Origin: Otis tarda
Lineage: Eukaryota > Chordata > Aves > Otidiformes > Otididae
Direction: 5' to 3'
Assembly (NCBI GenBank): GCA_026413225.1
Contig: CM048591.1
Location: forward strand, 5,595,001-5,659,000
DNA: 64,000 nucleotides
The position numbers were made by a program, and so were the translations under genes. Below are positions 24,935-36,536 of this stretch, piece after piece. Positions within the stretch are counted from its first letter, which is position 1. The number at the start of each line of letters is the position of its first letter. Below the pieces are notes generated by a model. That model was given only the letters and a program-made list of their open reading frames with translations. It was not told where the DNA came from and did not search any database.

Positions 24935-25479
24935 CCATGAGTGGACTACTCACATGTTCTAGGATTTTCTTTTTCCTTCTGTTCAGTCTTAATTTATACT
25001 TAATGATTATCTAATAATTTGTGCTTTGCATCTGGTTCCTCTTAATAAAAAAGAGAGCTGATTTACAATTGAATATTCTCCATCTGAAACTTCTAAATTC
25101 ATTTACAGTTTGAAATATCTCAGATTAAGGATCACATTTCCAAATTGCCTCCAAAATTATCTCAGTTCATACCAATTTTGATAGATTTCATGTGCAATTT
25201 TTCCAGAGGAAACCAGAGAACTAAGGAATATTGCTTTTTCATTACGTTTCTGTGGAATAGCTGCTTTATGTGAAGACTTACAGATTTATAGGTGAATATT
25301 AAGAGGTTTGTTTTAGCTTATAACGTCTTGAATTTACAAGCAAGGCACATACAATTTCTGACATTTAACCTACAATACAATAAATTCGTTGGATTTTTTT
25401 TTTTTTAGCAATTCTAAGAAAGTTCTGTTCCCACTGAAAATTTACTCATGTTTTTTAAAAACTGTACTGTACTGTATTG
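24935..25479. other. Non-coding DNA, no gene seen
   Basis: AT-rich sequence between the solo LTR and the old CR1 remnant. Nothing recognisable. Confidence 0.6.
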
Positions 25480-26668
25480 CATAACAGAGTGAAAGTTTAG
25501 GATTAAGTACTGCCTCTGCAGCTTGCATTTCTGCAATCTGAGGCATCTGAGCTGGCTGAGGGCTCTGGGGTCTATGATCTTCTCCTTGAGTCTACTGATG
25601 AGGGGGAAGAACCTGAGTAGAAGCAGATGGATCTTGAGTGTCAAGAAAAGGTTGTGCATCTGATGGGATGCTAGTGGGAAACTAGGATTGGGTTTTCTTG
25701 TGACCATGAGACCTTCTTTGAGAATTGAAGATCATTATGAAGAGACAAAGAAGTGGAGTAAAATCTTTATCATCACCAGGCTGGCTGAGCTGGTAAGGAG
25801 AACTTTAAACTAGACACAACAGGAGATTGAGATCATGACCCACAGTCAAGTGAGGAAGTGGTGGACTAGCTTGGCAAGCAAAGGGTGCAAGGTGACGTGG
25901 ACAAGAGACCTCCAAATAAACAAAACACGGCTGAAAGGGATTCACCTCAAGCATATGCACATAAAGAAGTGTCATCAGGACAACATTATGGGGAAAGCTA
26001 CTCATACCTTTTCTGGGAAATCAGCATGACCGGGTGCATCTCTGCACGATCTGGTACACTACTGCATGCTACATGGAAACAAGCAGGAGAAACCAAAAAA
26101 TTCCTGTGCAGAAGGGGGACTGTGATCTCACTGAGATTACAGAGACATTGTTGGATAGCTCACATGCCTGGAGTGCTTCCATGGAGGGATACAGGCTCTC
26201 TAGGAAGGAAAGGCCAGAACAGTAAGGAGAGGGAGTTGTTCTTAACAGGAGAGAGCAGTGAGAATGCACAGAGCAGTGCCTAAGAGCAGATGATGATCCA
26301 GTTGAGAGTTTATGAGTCAGGATTAGAGGGCAGTCCAACACAGGTTATGTTGTGGGTGTCTGCTAGAGGCTGCCAGATCATGGTTCCTTGTGAGGCCACT
26401 CTGAATTATATTTGAGAGGTCATGGTAATTAGAGACGTTCGTGATTACTGGAAGAGAATAAATGTACTCCAGTCTTCAAGGAGGACAATCCAGAGAACTA
26501 GAGGAAGGTCAGCCTCACCTCAGTCCTTCTGGTGATGGAGAAAAAAATCCTGGAAACTATTGCCAGGCATAGGAAAGACAAAGTGATTTGTAGTAGTCAG
26601 CATGGATTTGCAAAAGGGATATCATGCCTGACCAGCCTGATAGCCACCTAAGGTAAAATGGCTAGCTC

Positions 26669-27303
26669 TGTTACCGAAATCCGGAATAAAACTCCTTAAC
26701 AGCAATGAGAGGTTAAGAAGCAGACACTCCTTCATTGCATCGGTGGGCGCACGGGGGATCGCTCCACCTAGTGTGCACACCTGTTCCATCCAACAGTGCA
26801 GGTTAAATACACACCTTTTATACATATTCACTAGATTTCCGAGAAATATTGTACATAAACATTAACTTTCCAAGAAATCATTACAATATTCCCCTGCCCA
26901 CTTGCGCATGCTCAGTCTTTTGAGTCGAGGGTCTTCTGGTGGTCTTGGAGGTGGTCAGAGCGCCCCCTCCTCGAATTCGCTGGTCTAACCCCTCCTTAAA
27001 ATCTCCATATATGGTCTTGAGAACAAGGTCACATTCTCCTTGATTTTTCTGGCTCCAAAGTGATGGCTCAGGGCCTATTTTCTACAGGTGGTGTTTGGGA
27101 TTTACCATTGTTCTGCCACTCTTTTTAATTACCCCAGACGTGCTAGGTTGACTTCTAAGAAACGAGATGTTGTAACAGCTCTAAGATTCCCATGACTGTA
27201 AATGATTCTTAACACTCCTATATTCTACAATTTACTTTTGATCAGACCTGGCTCGCTTTATTTCATAATCAAGTTTCTAACTTTTATCATAATATTTGCA
27301 ACA
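26669..27303 (-). mobile_element. Solo LTR, ERV1-like, nested in old CR1
   Basis: On the minus strand it reads TGTTGCAAATATTATGATAA at the start and ...ATTTCGGTAACA at the end. An exact 4-bp duplication GCTC flanks it (26665-26668, 27304-27307); 4 bp is typical of ERV1-class (gamma-like) elements. A minus-strand TATAAAAGG at 26822-26814 sits about 145 bp before the LTR end, where a U3 promoter would be, and supports the strand call. CR1 ORF2 homology resumes on the other side, so it is a clean nested insertion without internal viral genes. Confidence 0.85.
26814..26822 (-). promoter_or_regulatory. TATA box of the ERV1-like LTR
   Basis: Minus-strand TATAAAAGG inside the LTR, followed by about 145 bp to the LTR 3' end, as expected for U3 followed by R-U5. 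Whether it is active is unknown. Confidence 0.5.
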
Positions 27304-27782
27304 GCTCCATGAACTGAGTGAGAGCTGTAGGTATTCTTTATCTTGAGTTTCATAAGGTTTTGACACGCTTTTCCATAATAGACTCATAAAAAAAAAAATG
27401 GATGCAATACAGACCAGAGAAATGGATATTGATGTAGATTGGAAACTGGCCGGTGTGCTGGAATTAGAAGGTTGTGATCAGTGGCACAGACTCCATCTGG
27501 AGGGCAGTCAATAGTGGTGTACTGCAAGGGTTGATACTGAGGTCAAACTGTTTATCATCTTAATTAATGACTTTGGTGATGGGATGAACTGCACCCTTAG
27601 AAAGTTCACAGAAAATGCAAAAATTGAAGTAGTAGCTGATACACCAGAGGATTTTCCTTGACAGGCTGGAGAACTGGGTCCACAAGAATCTCCTCAAGTT
27701 CAAGAAAAGGAGGTATCAAGTCCTGCATCTGGGGATGAATCTCCTCCTAAGTGCTGATGTATTTGTGAACAGCTTAGAGCAG

Positions 27783-28908
27783 TGCTGTAGTTCAGCCCCG
27801 CTCGCGACCAGACTACACAGTCTCTCTCTCACTCCCCTCACCCTCCGAGGGAATAAGGAGAGATCATTTAAGAAAAAGGCTCGAGGTTGGAGATAAGGAC
27901 AGGGAGAGATCCTTAAAGTTAGCAAAATATACTTGACTTGGGGAAAACTATTTGTTTATCATTAAAATCAAAGCAGGATAATGAGAAAGAGAACAAAGTA
28001 ACTTCCCCCCACCCCTCCCTCTTCCCGGGCTTAACATTATCTGTACCTCCTTCCCCACCGAGCAGCACAGGGGGGAAGAGGGAATGGGGGTTACGGTCAG
28101 TTCATCACTTGTTGCTTTACACCGCTCCTTCCTCTTTGAGGGAAGAACTCCCCACATTCCTCTCCTGCTCCATCATGAGGTCCCTCCCTCAGGCTACAGT
28201 CCTTTGTGAACTGCTCCATTTTTCCACGGGCTGCAGTCCCTCCAGAACAGGTGCCCCAGTGGGCTCCACACGGGCCACAACCTCCTTCAGGCATCTGCCT
28301 GCCCCAGCGTGGGGTCCTCCCCAGGCTGCAGCAGGATCTCTGCTCCTCCGCAGGCCTCCGTGGGCTGCAGGGGCACAGCCGGCCTCACCACAGGCTGCAC
28401 CACGGGCTGCAGGGGAATCTCTGCCGGGAGCAGCATTACTGCTCCCACTCCTTCTGCACTGACCTTGGCATCTGCAGCCGTTCCTCTCACCAGAAATTCT
28501 TCACAACCGGCTCAGGCAGAAGCCTCTCAGGTTCTCTTTGCATCTCATCTCCTCTCCATTTCTTGCAGCCCGGCCGGGCCGAGTTAGGCCCAGTTGGCCA
28601 CTCGGCGGGAGGCCAGAGGGTGAGGCCTGTAAGGCGCACAAGGCTCACGCCTCCCTCTCTCTCTGCCCCCGCTCAGTTGCTTCACGTCTTCTCTTCCTTT
28701 TTTTTTTTTCTGTTTTCCCCTTCTTAAATACGTTACCGCAGAGGTGTTATCACGGAACATTCTGCCACCGATTGGTTGGGCCCTGGCCAGCAGCAGGTCT
28801 GCCCTAGGCCCGATCATGTCCACTGGACAACCATGAGCGACTGCTAGAAGCTTCTTACAGAAGCTGCCACCGTAGCACCCCCCTCACTAAATAAAACTAA
28901 CAGGCACA
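27783..28908 (-). mobile_element. Solo ERV LTR, 1126 bp, 5-bp TSD
   Basis: Same family, strand and nearly the same length as the LTR at 23807. The minus strand starts TGTGCCTGTTAGTTTTATTT and ends ...GGGGCTGAACTACAGCA. The exact duplication AGCAG flanks it (27778-27782, 28909-28913). It shares with its sister the words CACCCCTCCCTCTTCCCGGG and TTAACATTATCT and the GC-rich imperfect GGGCTGCAGGGG repeats. Open frames such as 28206-28727 are by-products of this composition. Separate target duplications show it is an independent insertion, not the other end of a provirus. Confidence 0.9.
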
Positions 28909-29973
28909 AGCAGCACGAAGGTGATGTAAATGTTTTCATTTTTGCTGTCTCTACTGCACCTGTTCGGTGGATCAGTAAGGGACAATATTTTATTTTCCTG
29001 AGGGCCAGGTGCCTTTCAGGGCAGAAATTCAACTTCTGCTAAAATACAGAGCAGGAAAATTCTACAGAACTTAAAAAGGGGCAACAACAAAAGGAATCAT
29101 AATGGAGAGAAAGGGGGATGATGGCATAGGTTTTGCTTATTCCTAAAGTATATTTGATTATGTTTTCCAGGCCAATGAATAGCTCAGGTGTGATAGAAAC
29201 ATTTCTTGGGAAGAGGTTATGGGAGTGGTAATCCAGTGATTTGATGCAAATAATGATGGCAAAGCCATCTTTACCTCATTATTGAGCTGAATTGCCTGGC
29301 AAATTAATTTTACTAATTTAGGAGGAAGTTAATAAGTTTCTTTTATTTTTAAGTCTTGAAATAACATAGTTTTTAGAATCTCTGAATTAAAAAAAAACAT
29401 GTTAATACAGCATTACAGTTTGGGAGTGGATGTTACGTTCAGCTTTGCTGTACTCTATTAAATTTGATGTGTGATTAGAAAACTTTAATAAGTGTATTTA
29501 AAAGAAGATGCAGTTATTTTCTTTGTTCTGCACAAAATTGAACGTATTTCATTTTATGAAAAGATTTTCAACTGGTATAAACTGACTAAATTCTGTTTAT
29601 ATCTGTGAAGCTAAGCCAGTTTACACTAACTGATGAACTGTTCATTATATTTTCATCAGATATTTCCAGCTTACTTAAAAGACAGCATTTTTGACAATGT
29701 CATAAAAATAATGTTCCTCATAAAAAATAAGTAAAATACATGAGCATTGCATTCTGAGGTTACATGTCTTCAACCATGTCCTTATATGCCATTATTTCTT
29801 GCATCTTTGGACTGTATCAGTTGTCGTTTTATGAACATTAGAACTGTGACTTGAGAATATACATTTTGAGAACAAATCTAGACAGCTAACTACTACTTGC
29901 AATATTTTATCTTGTAAAAATTAAAATGTCTGCTTAAAGGCAGATTCAAGGATAGTATGACAATGAAACTTCT
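28909..29973. other. Non-coding DNA, no gene seen
   Basis: AT-rich single-copy sequence. CR1 homology does not clearly resume after the LTR at 27783. No open frame of note. Confidence 0.6.
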
Positions 29974-31027
29974 GATATCATCCACCTGGACTTGTGCAAA
30001 GCTTTTGACACTCTCCCGCACAATATCGTTCTCTCTAAACGAAAGAGACATAGTTTTGATGGATGAACAACTCGGTGGGTAAGGAGTTGGCTGGATGGCC
30101 GCACTCAGAGGGTGGTGATCGACAGCTCAATGTCCAAGTGGAGACCGGTCACGAGTGGCGTCCCTCAGGGGTCCGTGTTGGGCCCGGCCCTGTTCAACAT
30201 CTTTGTCAGCGACATGGACAGTGGGATAGAGTGCACCCTCAGCAGGTTTGCCGATGACACCAAGCTGTGTGGTGCCGTCAACATGTTGCCATCCAGAGGG
30301 ACCTTGGCAGGCTGGAGAGGTGCACCTGTGCCAACCTCATGAAGTTCAACCAGGCCAAGTGCAAGGTCCTGCACCTGGGTTGTGGCAATCTCAGGCACAA
30401 ATACAGGCTGGGTGGAGAATGGATTGAGAGCAGCCCTGAGGAGAAGGACTTGGGAGTGCTGGTGGACGAGAAGCTCAACACGAGCCGGCAATGTGCCCTT
30501 GTGGCCCAGAAGGCCAACCGCATCCTGGGCTGCATCAAGAGGAGTGTGGCCAGCAGGTCGCAGGAGGTGATTCTCCCCCTCTACTCTGCCCTTGTGAGAC
30601 CCCACCTGGAGTACTGTCTCCAGTTCTGGAGCCCCCAACATATGAAGGACATGGACCAGCTGGAGAAGGTCCAGAGGAGGGCCACGAAGATGATAAGAGG
30701 GCTGGAGCACCTTTCCTATGAGGACAGGCTGAGAGAGTTGGGGCTGTTCAGCCTGGAGAAGAGGAGGCTCCGAGGAGACCTGATAGTGGTCTTCCAGTAC
30801 CTCAAGGGGGCCTACAAGAAGGACGGGGAGTGACTGTTCAGTAGGGCCTGTTGTGATAGGACAAGAGGTAATGGTTTCAAAATAGAGGGAGGTAGATTTA
30901 GATTAGATATTAGAAAAAAATTTTTTACTATGAGAGTTGTAGAACACTGGAACAGGTTGCCCGGAGAGGTGGTGGAAGCCCCATCCCTGGAAATGTTCAA
31001 GGCCAGGCTGGATGAAGCTCAGAGCAA
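29974..31027 (+). pseudogene. CR1 ORF2 (reverse transcriptase, C-terminal half), broken
   Basis: Encodes part of the CR1 polyprotein that nicks target DNA and reverse-transcribes CR1 RNA. In order: DIIHLDLCKAFDT (29974 on), the [16 protein letters not shown] block (about 30156-30204), the catalytic FADD box at 30247-30258, then the thumb and tail from [20 protein letters not shown] to the C-terminus. Breaks: an in-frame TGA at 30064-30066 where a Trp codon (TGG) is expected; a small deletion just after the GAVN codons (about 30270-30290) that shifts the frame; and a TGA at about 30831-30833 in the KKDGE region, after which the same frame resumes. The 188-codon frame 30267-30833 is the longest CR1 frame here. 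The enzyme cannot be made from this copy. Confidence 0.9.
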
Positions 31028-31121
31028 CCTGATCTAGTCAAAGACTTACTGCTTCTTGCAGGGGTGTTGGACTAGATGACCTTTGAAAGTCCCTTCCAAC
31101 CCTTACCATTCTATAATTCTG
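29974..31121 (+). mobile_element. Longest, best-preserved CR1 copy of the window
   Basis: A 1.15-kb 5'-truncated CR1 covering the second half of the reverse transcriptase and the ORF2 C-terminus, ending CCCTTCCAACCCTTACCATT CTATAATTCT. It is distinctly more GC-rich than its flanks, as a young or little-decayed copy would be. All landmark blocks seen in other copies are present. No target-site duplication is obvious, as usual for CR1. Right flank continues with GTATATATTC. Confidence 0.95.
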
Positions 31122-33624
31122 TATATATTCACACAAGGACTGAAGTTGTCTAACTTAAAACATGAGAATTCTTTCTAGAGTAGCTATATTTACCAGAACA
31201 AATTCTAATTATCATGTATTTCACTTGGAAGGTGGAAATATTCACTGTGAAGACAAGTATTCTCATTTGATGTTATTCATAGTAATATCTACACACACGA
31301 ATAATGATTTCAGGTTTAGGTAGTTCTGAATTTCAAGATCCTTCGGGGCCCAGTGCCATTAAATGTGATATATCTTAGGTGTTCTTTGTAGATAATCCCA
31401 TTCCCTATTACATATCCCATGAAAATCCCGCGTCTAAACTGAAATCCAGTACTCGGCCAAACTGTGCATGTACTTCTGTTGCTTACTGAGGCTTGCTAAC
31501 TGAAGTGCTCATAGATATGCTTCGTGGTCCAATTGATGCCTACAGAGTATATATAAGTCTTCCCAGAACTCAATGCTCCACTTCAAATTCAGCCTCCACG
31601 TCCATCAGTCTTTAAGAATAACACACTGAAATATTTTATTTACATAGTTTTAGGTTTTCCTACATTGATCCAAGTTTAAAGTCCCTAAGAAATCATAATT
31701 GTTTTATTTATGTATTCAAATGAGAAGTAAACCATATTCAGGCCTTTTACAAAGTCTCCAGTATGCAACACTGATATCAAGAGTGAGTGTTCTGATGTAC
31801 ACTGAGTACAGCTGCATTAACTGTTCTCCTCAGAGCTTTATGCTGTGTTTCAGGTGTGACAAGGTCAAAGGGCTGGAGACCATGACCCAGGATCCTCCAG
31901 TTCTATTGCTGAACTAAAACCCTGTTCTGGAACAACTGCATCTGCCCTGGATATCCGCACCTGCATTCATGTATTACATGCCATTTAGTTCTCATCTATA
32001 TAGCAGACTAACAAGGAGAGGCAGGCATCGATCCACTTATCTCTGAACTGAAGGAGTATTATTACTGTTGGGAAAAACTAGACACTAATGAAGCCAGACC
32101 TTATTACACTGTCTTAATTTTTTCTGCCATCTATCAGACTTCGAGCTTGCTGTTTTTCCTATATAGGAGAGCACTAACGTGTTCTTTCTTACCTGGCCAT
32201 TTCTTCTCTTGAAACACATACAAATACATCTACTTAATCTCCTTCTGTATCCCTCTTCCTACTTTAGGTTATTTTGTTGTAATGAGGCAGCACATTAAAA
32301 ATGTCTTACTTGAAGGAAGGACAGACAACCAGAAATGTATTTTAATTGCATAAACTGCAGTTTCTCAAAAGCGAAGAGAGAAAAAAAAACGTAAAATAAA
32401 AATAAAAATGTGGGGAATGTGGACAGAAGGAACATATAGGGGAATTAAAAGGCTGAGGAAGCAATTGTGGCTTCTTGCACCACTTGCTGATGGTAGAAGG
32501 AAGCTATAAAGAAGGAGAAACAAGTCAGTGAAATAGAGTTATTGTTTGAGTTCCTTTCATGCCTAGGATTATTACTATTATTATTTTTGTCCTTTCTGTG
32601 TTCTTTTAATATATGGCCATTAACTAAAGTAGCAAAGAGGGAAAAAGATATTGCTTGTATCACAATTACACTGGAATGTTGTTTTGATAATTAGTTTGCA
32701 GAAGCTGTCATGCTGGTCGATACTCTCTTCTCTGCTGAAGACAGCATTATTGTCTGATTTATGTTTTGACTCATCCCCTTGTCCCCTTACGTTAACAGTC
32801 TGCTGTTGATAGCCATTTAACTAAATGAGTCTGGGGAAATAGGGTGAATAACAGTAGTGTAGAATACAAGGGTTATAACCATTACCAATAAAGCAAAAAA
32901 GATTTTACGCATTCAAAAAAGATGAGCCAACTATTCTCTACAAAGAAAAAAATTATGACCTCTGGAGCACCTCTAATTTCTCACAGTAGATCACATAAGA
33001 CTTTATGTACACACACACACATGAAATTAAATATATATTTTTATATATAACAATAAATATATAAAATATGTAAACACAAGTGCACTTATATGTATACTCA
33101 TACGTACTTTCACAATTGCTAAATTATCACTCATGTATTGTTTAAGGACTGGTAGGAAAATATGGAAATCAGAAAACCAGAGCTGAAGTAAGCTGAAAGA
33201 GAGCAAGAGTCTGTTTTGGAAAGGCTGACCATCAATTTTCCAGCACTGGATGATGGGGTCAGAAAATTGCTAGCTTATCTTTTTGCTGCCATCTGGTAGA
33301 TTTTTCTTTCCTCTTTGAGTTTGCTTTGTGTTATCTGGTCTGCAGGTTTCACCAAAGTCTTCTGGCACTGGGGTAGAGATTAGTCCCAGATCAGTTATTT
33401 CATTTCCTTTAAATGAAAAAAAAAAAAAAAAAGAAAGAATTCATCATTGGAAAATAAAGTTTTGTGAGTTTGTTTTTTATTGGTTTTTTTTTTAGTGTAA
33501 AATGCCTAAGCGTCTTTTTTTTCCCCTTCTTTTTCTTTTCCCCCTCAAAAAAAAAAAAAAACTATGGAGGCATTTTTTTAAGATTAATTTGTTTAAGTTT
33601 TGCTGAAAAATTCTAGACAAATAA

Positions 33625-33720
33625 AGTCATAGAAGTGTAGACCTGGAAAAGATCTAGACATAGTCAGACCAGCTTGCACTATAGCAAGATGGAGTATACT
33701 TGGCCATCCCTGAGAAATAC
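33625..33720 (-). mobile_element. Ancient CR1 3' tail, eroded
   Basis: AGTCATAGAAGTGTAGACCT followed by GGAAAAGATCTAGACATAGT and CTTGGCCATCCCTGAGAAAT resembles the antisense 3' end of an old CR1 (the form TCATAGAATCATAGA..TGGAAGGGACCT..GATCATC). It is heavily diverged, so the subfamily cannot be named. Confidence 0.55.
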
Positions 33721-34062
33721 TTGAGTCAGAAATGATAATCTATGGCTACACAGAATTGAAGTTCAGGAGCTTCATGATCCCAGTATATTGCATTTGGTAT
33801 GTCCTCCAGCCAGATGAGGTGGTACTCTGAAGAGGTCTATCAAATGCAGTATCTTCTTTAAAGAGGGAAAATATTTGTGTTAAATCCTAGTAGTGGAAGA
33901 GAAGAAAAACATGAGATACCCAAATACATACGGCATCATGGCCATATTATAAAAGTGAAATGTTTTCTTTTTTGATTAATATTTTTTTACTTTCTCTAAT
34001 TAAAAAAAATATTTTCCATAAGAGGAAGTTAATTTTCTGACTGATTTTAATCACAGCACAAT

Positions 34063-34092
34063 AAAACAAACAAACAAACAAACAAACAAACA
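34063..34092 (+). repeat. (AAAC)n microsatellite
   Basis: About seven perfect AAAC units in a 30-bp tract. Confidence 0.95.
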
Positions 34093-36462
34093 GAAAGTTT
34101 ACATGTACTTTAATACCTGTAAAGAAGATACGGACTTGGAAAAAAAAGCCTTACTTTTCATGTGAATTCACTTCATTCCTTTTCCTTACAAGAATGGTAG
34201 ATTCAGAAAAGTTGTTTAAGGCAACAGAATTTATGGGGCTTTTCAGTCTACATTAATTATAATTTTAAAACAGATTGGGTTTTTTTTTTGTTTTAATCTC
34301 GCCTTCTGTTCTAAGTAGCAGTTTGAAATCTGCATTCAGGGCACTTTAGCTCATAATGCATAAACAGTCAATATATTCAACATCTCAACCTCAGTGGATA
34401 TTGGTCAAAAAGTATTCTTGGCCCTTCAAAAGTCATCTCCAAACACTAAGAACTGCAAAGTCAGCTCCAGAGAAGTTCCTGCAAAATCTTTAGTAAGGAC
34501 ATAAATAGCACACAACAGACCTCTGTTATAAGCACTTCTTTCCTCTTTCAGCAAAGCCCAAAAAATGCAAGGATTTAAATTAATTTAATCAACTGTTTTT
34601 CTGATTTAAGCTGAATCAATATTCAAATTCATGTATCTGCTTTTTAAAACACTTGCCCTTTAACTTCTCAGCAGAAATTTATTCAAAGTCATGCAGTACT
34701 TTTGGTAACCCCATCTTTTCTTCTCAGTGCTTTTTAGTTCCACTAGAAGGGGTTTACCTTTACCTGTGACCCTATCTATCCTTTTCTGCTATGGCTTGTG
34801 ATAGAGTTGAGTGGATATTTGTAGGTCTTTCATTTCCTAGAGCCTGTGCAAGATAAAATGGTCCTGGTCAAAACCTGTGACATTTAAGAATCCTGTATGA
34901 TGTTTCAACCCCTTTGTCAATGTGCAGGGAAGGTTTTGAGAACTTTACACATCTAAATTAATTGATGTTTTAGCCTGGGAGATAATGTGAAGAACTGAAG
35001 AGGAAAAGAAATGTCACCAGTGAAATGAATATTTTAATGTGAAAATTTCATTACAGGCTAAAAACCATGTCTTTCATAGTTCCATTCCAGTTTGAAACAC
35101 TGTGAGAGATGAAGAGTCTAAAAGTTTCAGTCACAGAATATTTGCCTTTTTTCCCCCCTCGATGAATGATACTAAGCTTCAAATACCGACATAGAGCTGC
35201 ATTTTTATAATTATGGTTCCCCACAAAAATTATGGTCTCTTACGTATATCTAACTATTCACCACCATACGGGTGTGGAGAGCACACACTCTTTCCATAGA
35301 CTGATATACATGTTAGTTACCATCAATAGTATTTGCCACTAACATGCACACATCCATATGTACACATGGACATGAAGCAAAATTAAATCACATAACAAGG
35401 TAAGGACTTTCCTCTTCAGCAGGTGTGGAAATATATGTATTCCCTAGAATTTACTTTAGAAGTCTACAGAACAGATTAATGCCATAGTCTCAAAAAATTT
35501 TTAATCATGCACTTCTTCACTCAAAAATTTCTGAGCTCATATCCCCAGTTGATGTATGGTTATTTATTTATAAATTACAGGCATGTACTGCTGAACTTCT
35601 AAAATTCTCTCCCTGTGCCTCAGTGGTTTGTCTTGCACACCACCTGGGGTACAAGCATCCCTCTATGGAGGTCCCTGGAACAGATAGCTGCTTTCCTTTT
35701 CATAGCTTTTCTGAAACAGGGAATGGGATCAGATGGGCGGTAGAGGCAGAATTAGCATGTTCAGGGCAGTTTTATTTCATTCCTAAAAGTAGCTTTATTG
35801 CAGCTAGTCAAAGCTGGGCTCCCTTCTCTATGCCAGCATACTAGAGGGCTACTTAACTGGTAAAACTTGTCTTTTTATTAAAATAAATGGTTCTGGATAA
35901 GTAGGAATGAAGCCAATTTCATGGAGGCTTTTTGAGTCAAACCTATTATGTGGTGAAATGGTATAGAAAATCACTGGTTTTGCTCTAAGCTTTTGATGTG
36001 CAACAGCATCTGTTTATTGTGACAGTCTTATCTCAAACTTATTCTGAGTAACCCATGGAGCCCTTGCAGTTCTGCTCTCCATGTTGCACATGGCAACAGT
36101 CTGGTAATTAGAGGTGGATTAAGCACAAGAAAAAAGCCCCCCAAATAATATTTTTTAATGAAAAATCCTGAAGCTTTTTCATTTCAATTTACTTCACTTG
36201 GCTCAAAACGTAAATATCCAAGTACTTGAGAGACTTTCAACTATCTTATAAATGAAAAGCAATATCACAATATTTTTTTTTTTAAAAATCATTCTGTGGA
36301 AATGTAATAAAATGTAGTTCTTGTAGAAGAGACATTTAGATTAAACATTTCCAGAAACAGCTGCAAAAGTATTTTTACTTTGCTTTTTTGAGGTGAGGCA
36401 GGCAAGCCATCTTTTTTATTACAGATGAAAAGACTGATGCTTAATTGAAATAAGTGTTCAAT

Positions 36463-36536
36463 GAAAAAAAACAAAAACAAACAAACAAAAAAAAAACCAA
36501 ACCACAAAACCAACAACACAGCAAAAACCCAAAAAG
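36463..36536 (+). repeat. A/C-rich low-complexity tract
   Basis: An A-rich tract with interspersed C (AAAC, CCAAA and CAACA units). It creates the hydrophobic minus-strand open frame at 36289-36636. Confidence 0.85.

Larger units (their letters stand above)
25480..27782 (+). mobile_element. Ancient CR1 LINE, ORF2 endonuclease and RT remnant
   Basis: A badly eroded CR1 internal region. GGAGAACTTTAAACTAGAC (about 25798-25816) resembles the leader upstream of ORF2. ATGGAAACAAGCAGGAGAAA (about 26071) and the 26034-26225 frame, with ITETLLDSSHAWSASMEGY, resemble the CR1 endonuclease domain. 26500-26640 matches the RT N-terminal region (SLTSV..., then CLTSLIA). After an inserted LTR (26669-27303), 27305-27775 continues with RT-like sequence including INDFGDG-like and CTLRKFTE-like words in shifting frames, then CCTTGACAGGCTGGAGAACT. 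It carries many stops. No CR1 3' tail is present: homology ends at the second LTR (27783). The 5' limit is approximate. Confidence 0.72.

Noticed and set aside
23807-28908. One endogenous provirus bounded by two LTRs
   Set aside because: Each LTR has its own perfect 5-bp duplication, and the DNA between is old CR1 and single-copy sequence with no retroviral genes.
34063-34092. Regular repeats as a CRISPR-like array
   Set aside because: Simple AAAC microsatellite without spacers; all other tandem repeats here are also simple-sequence.
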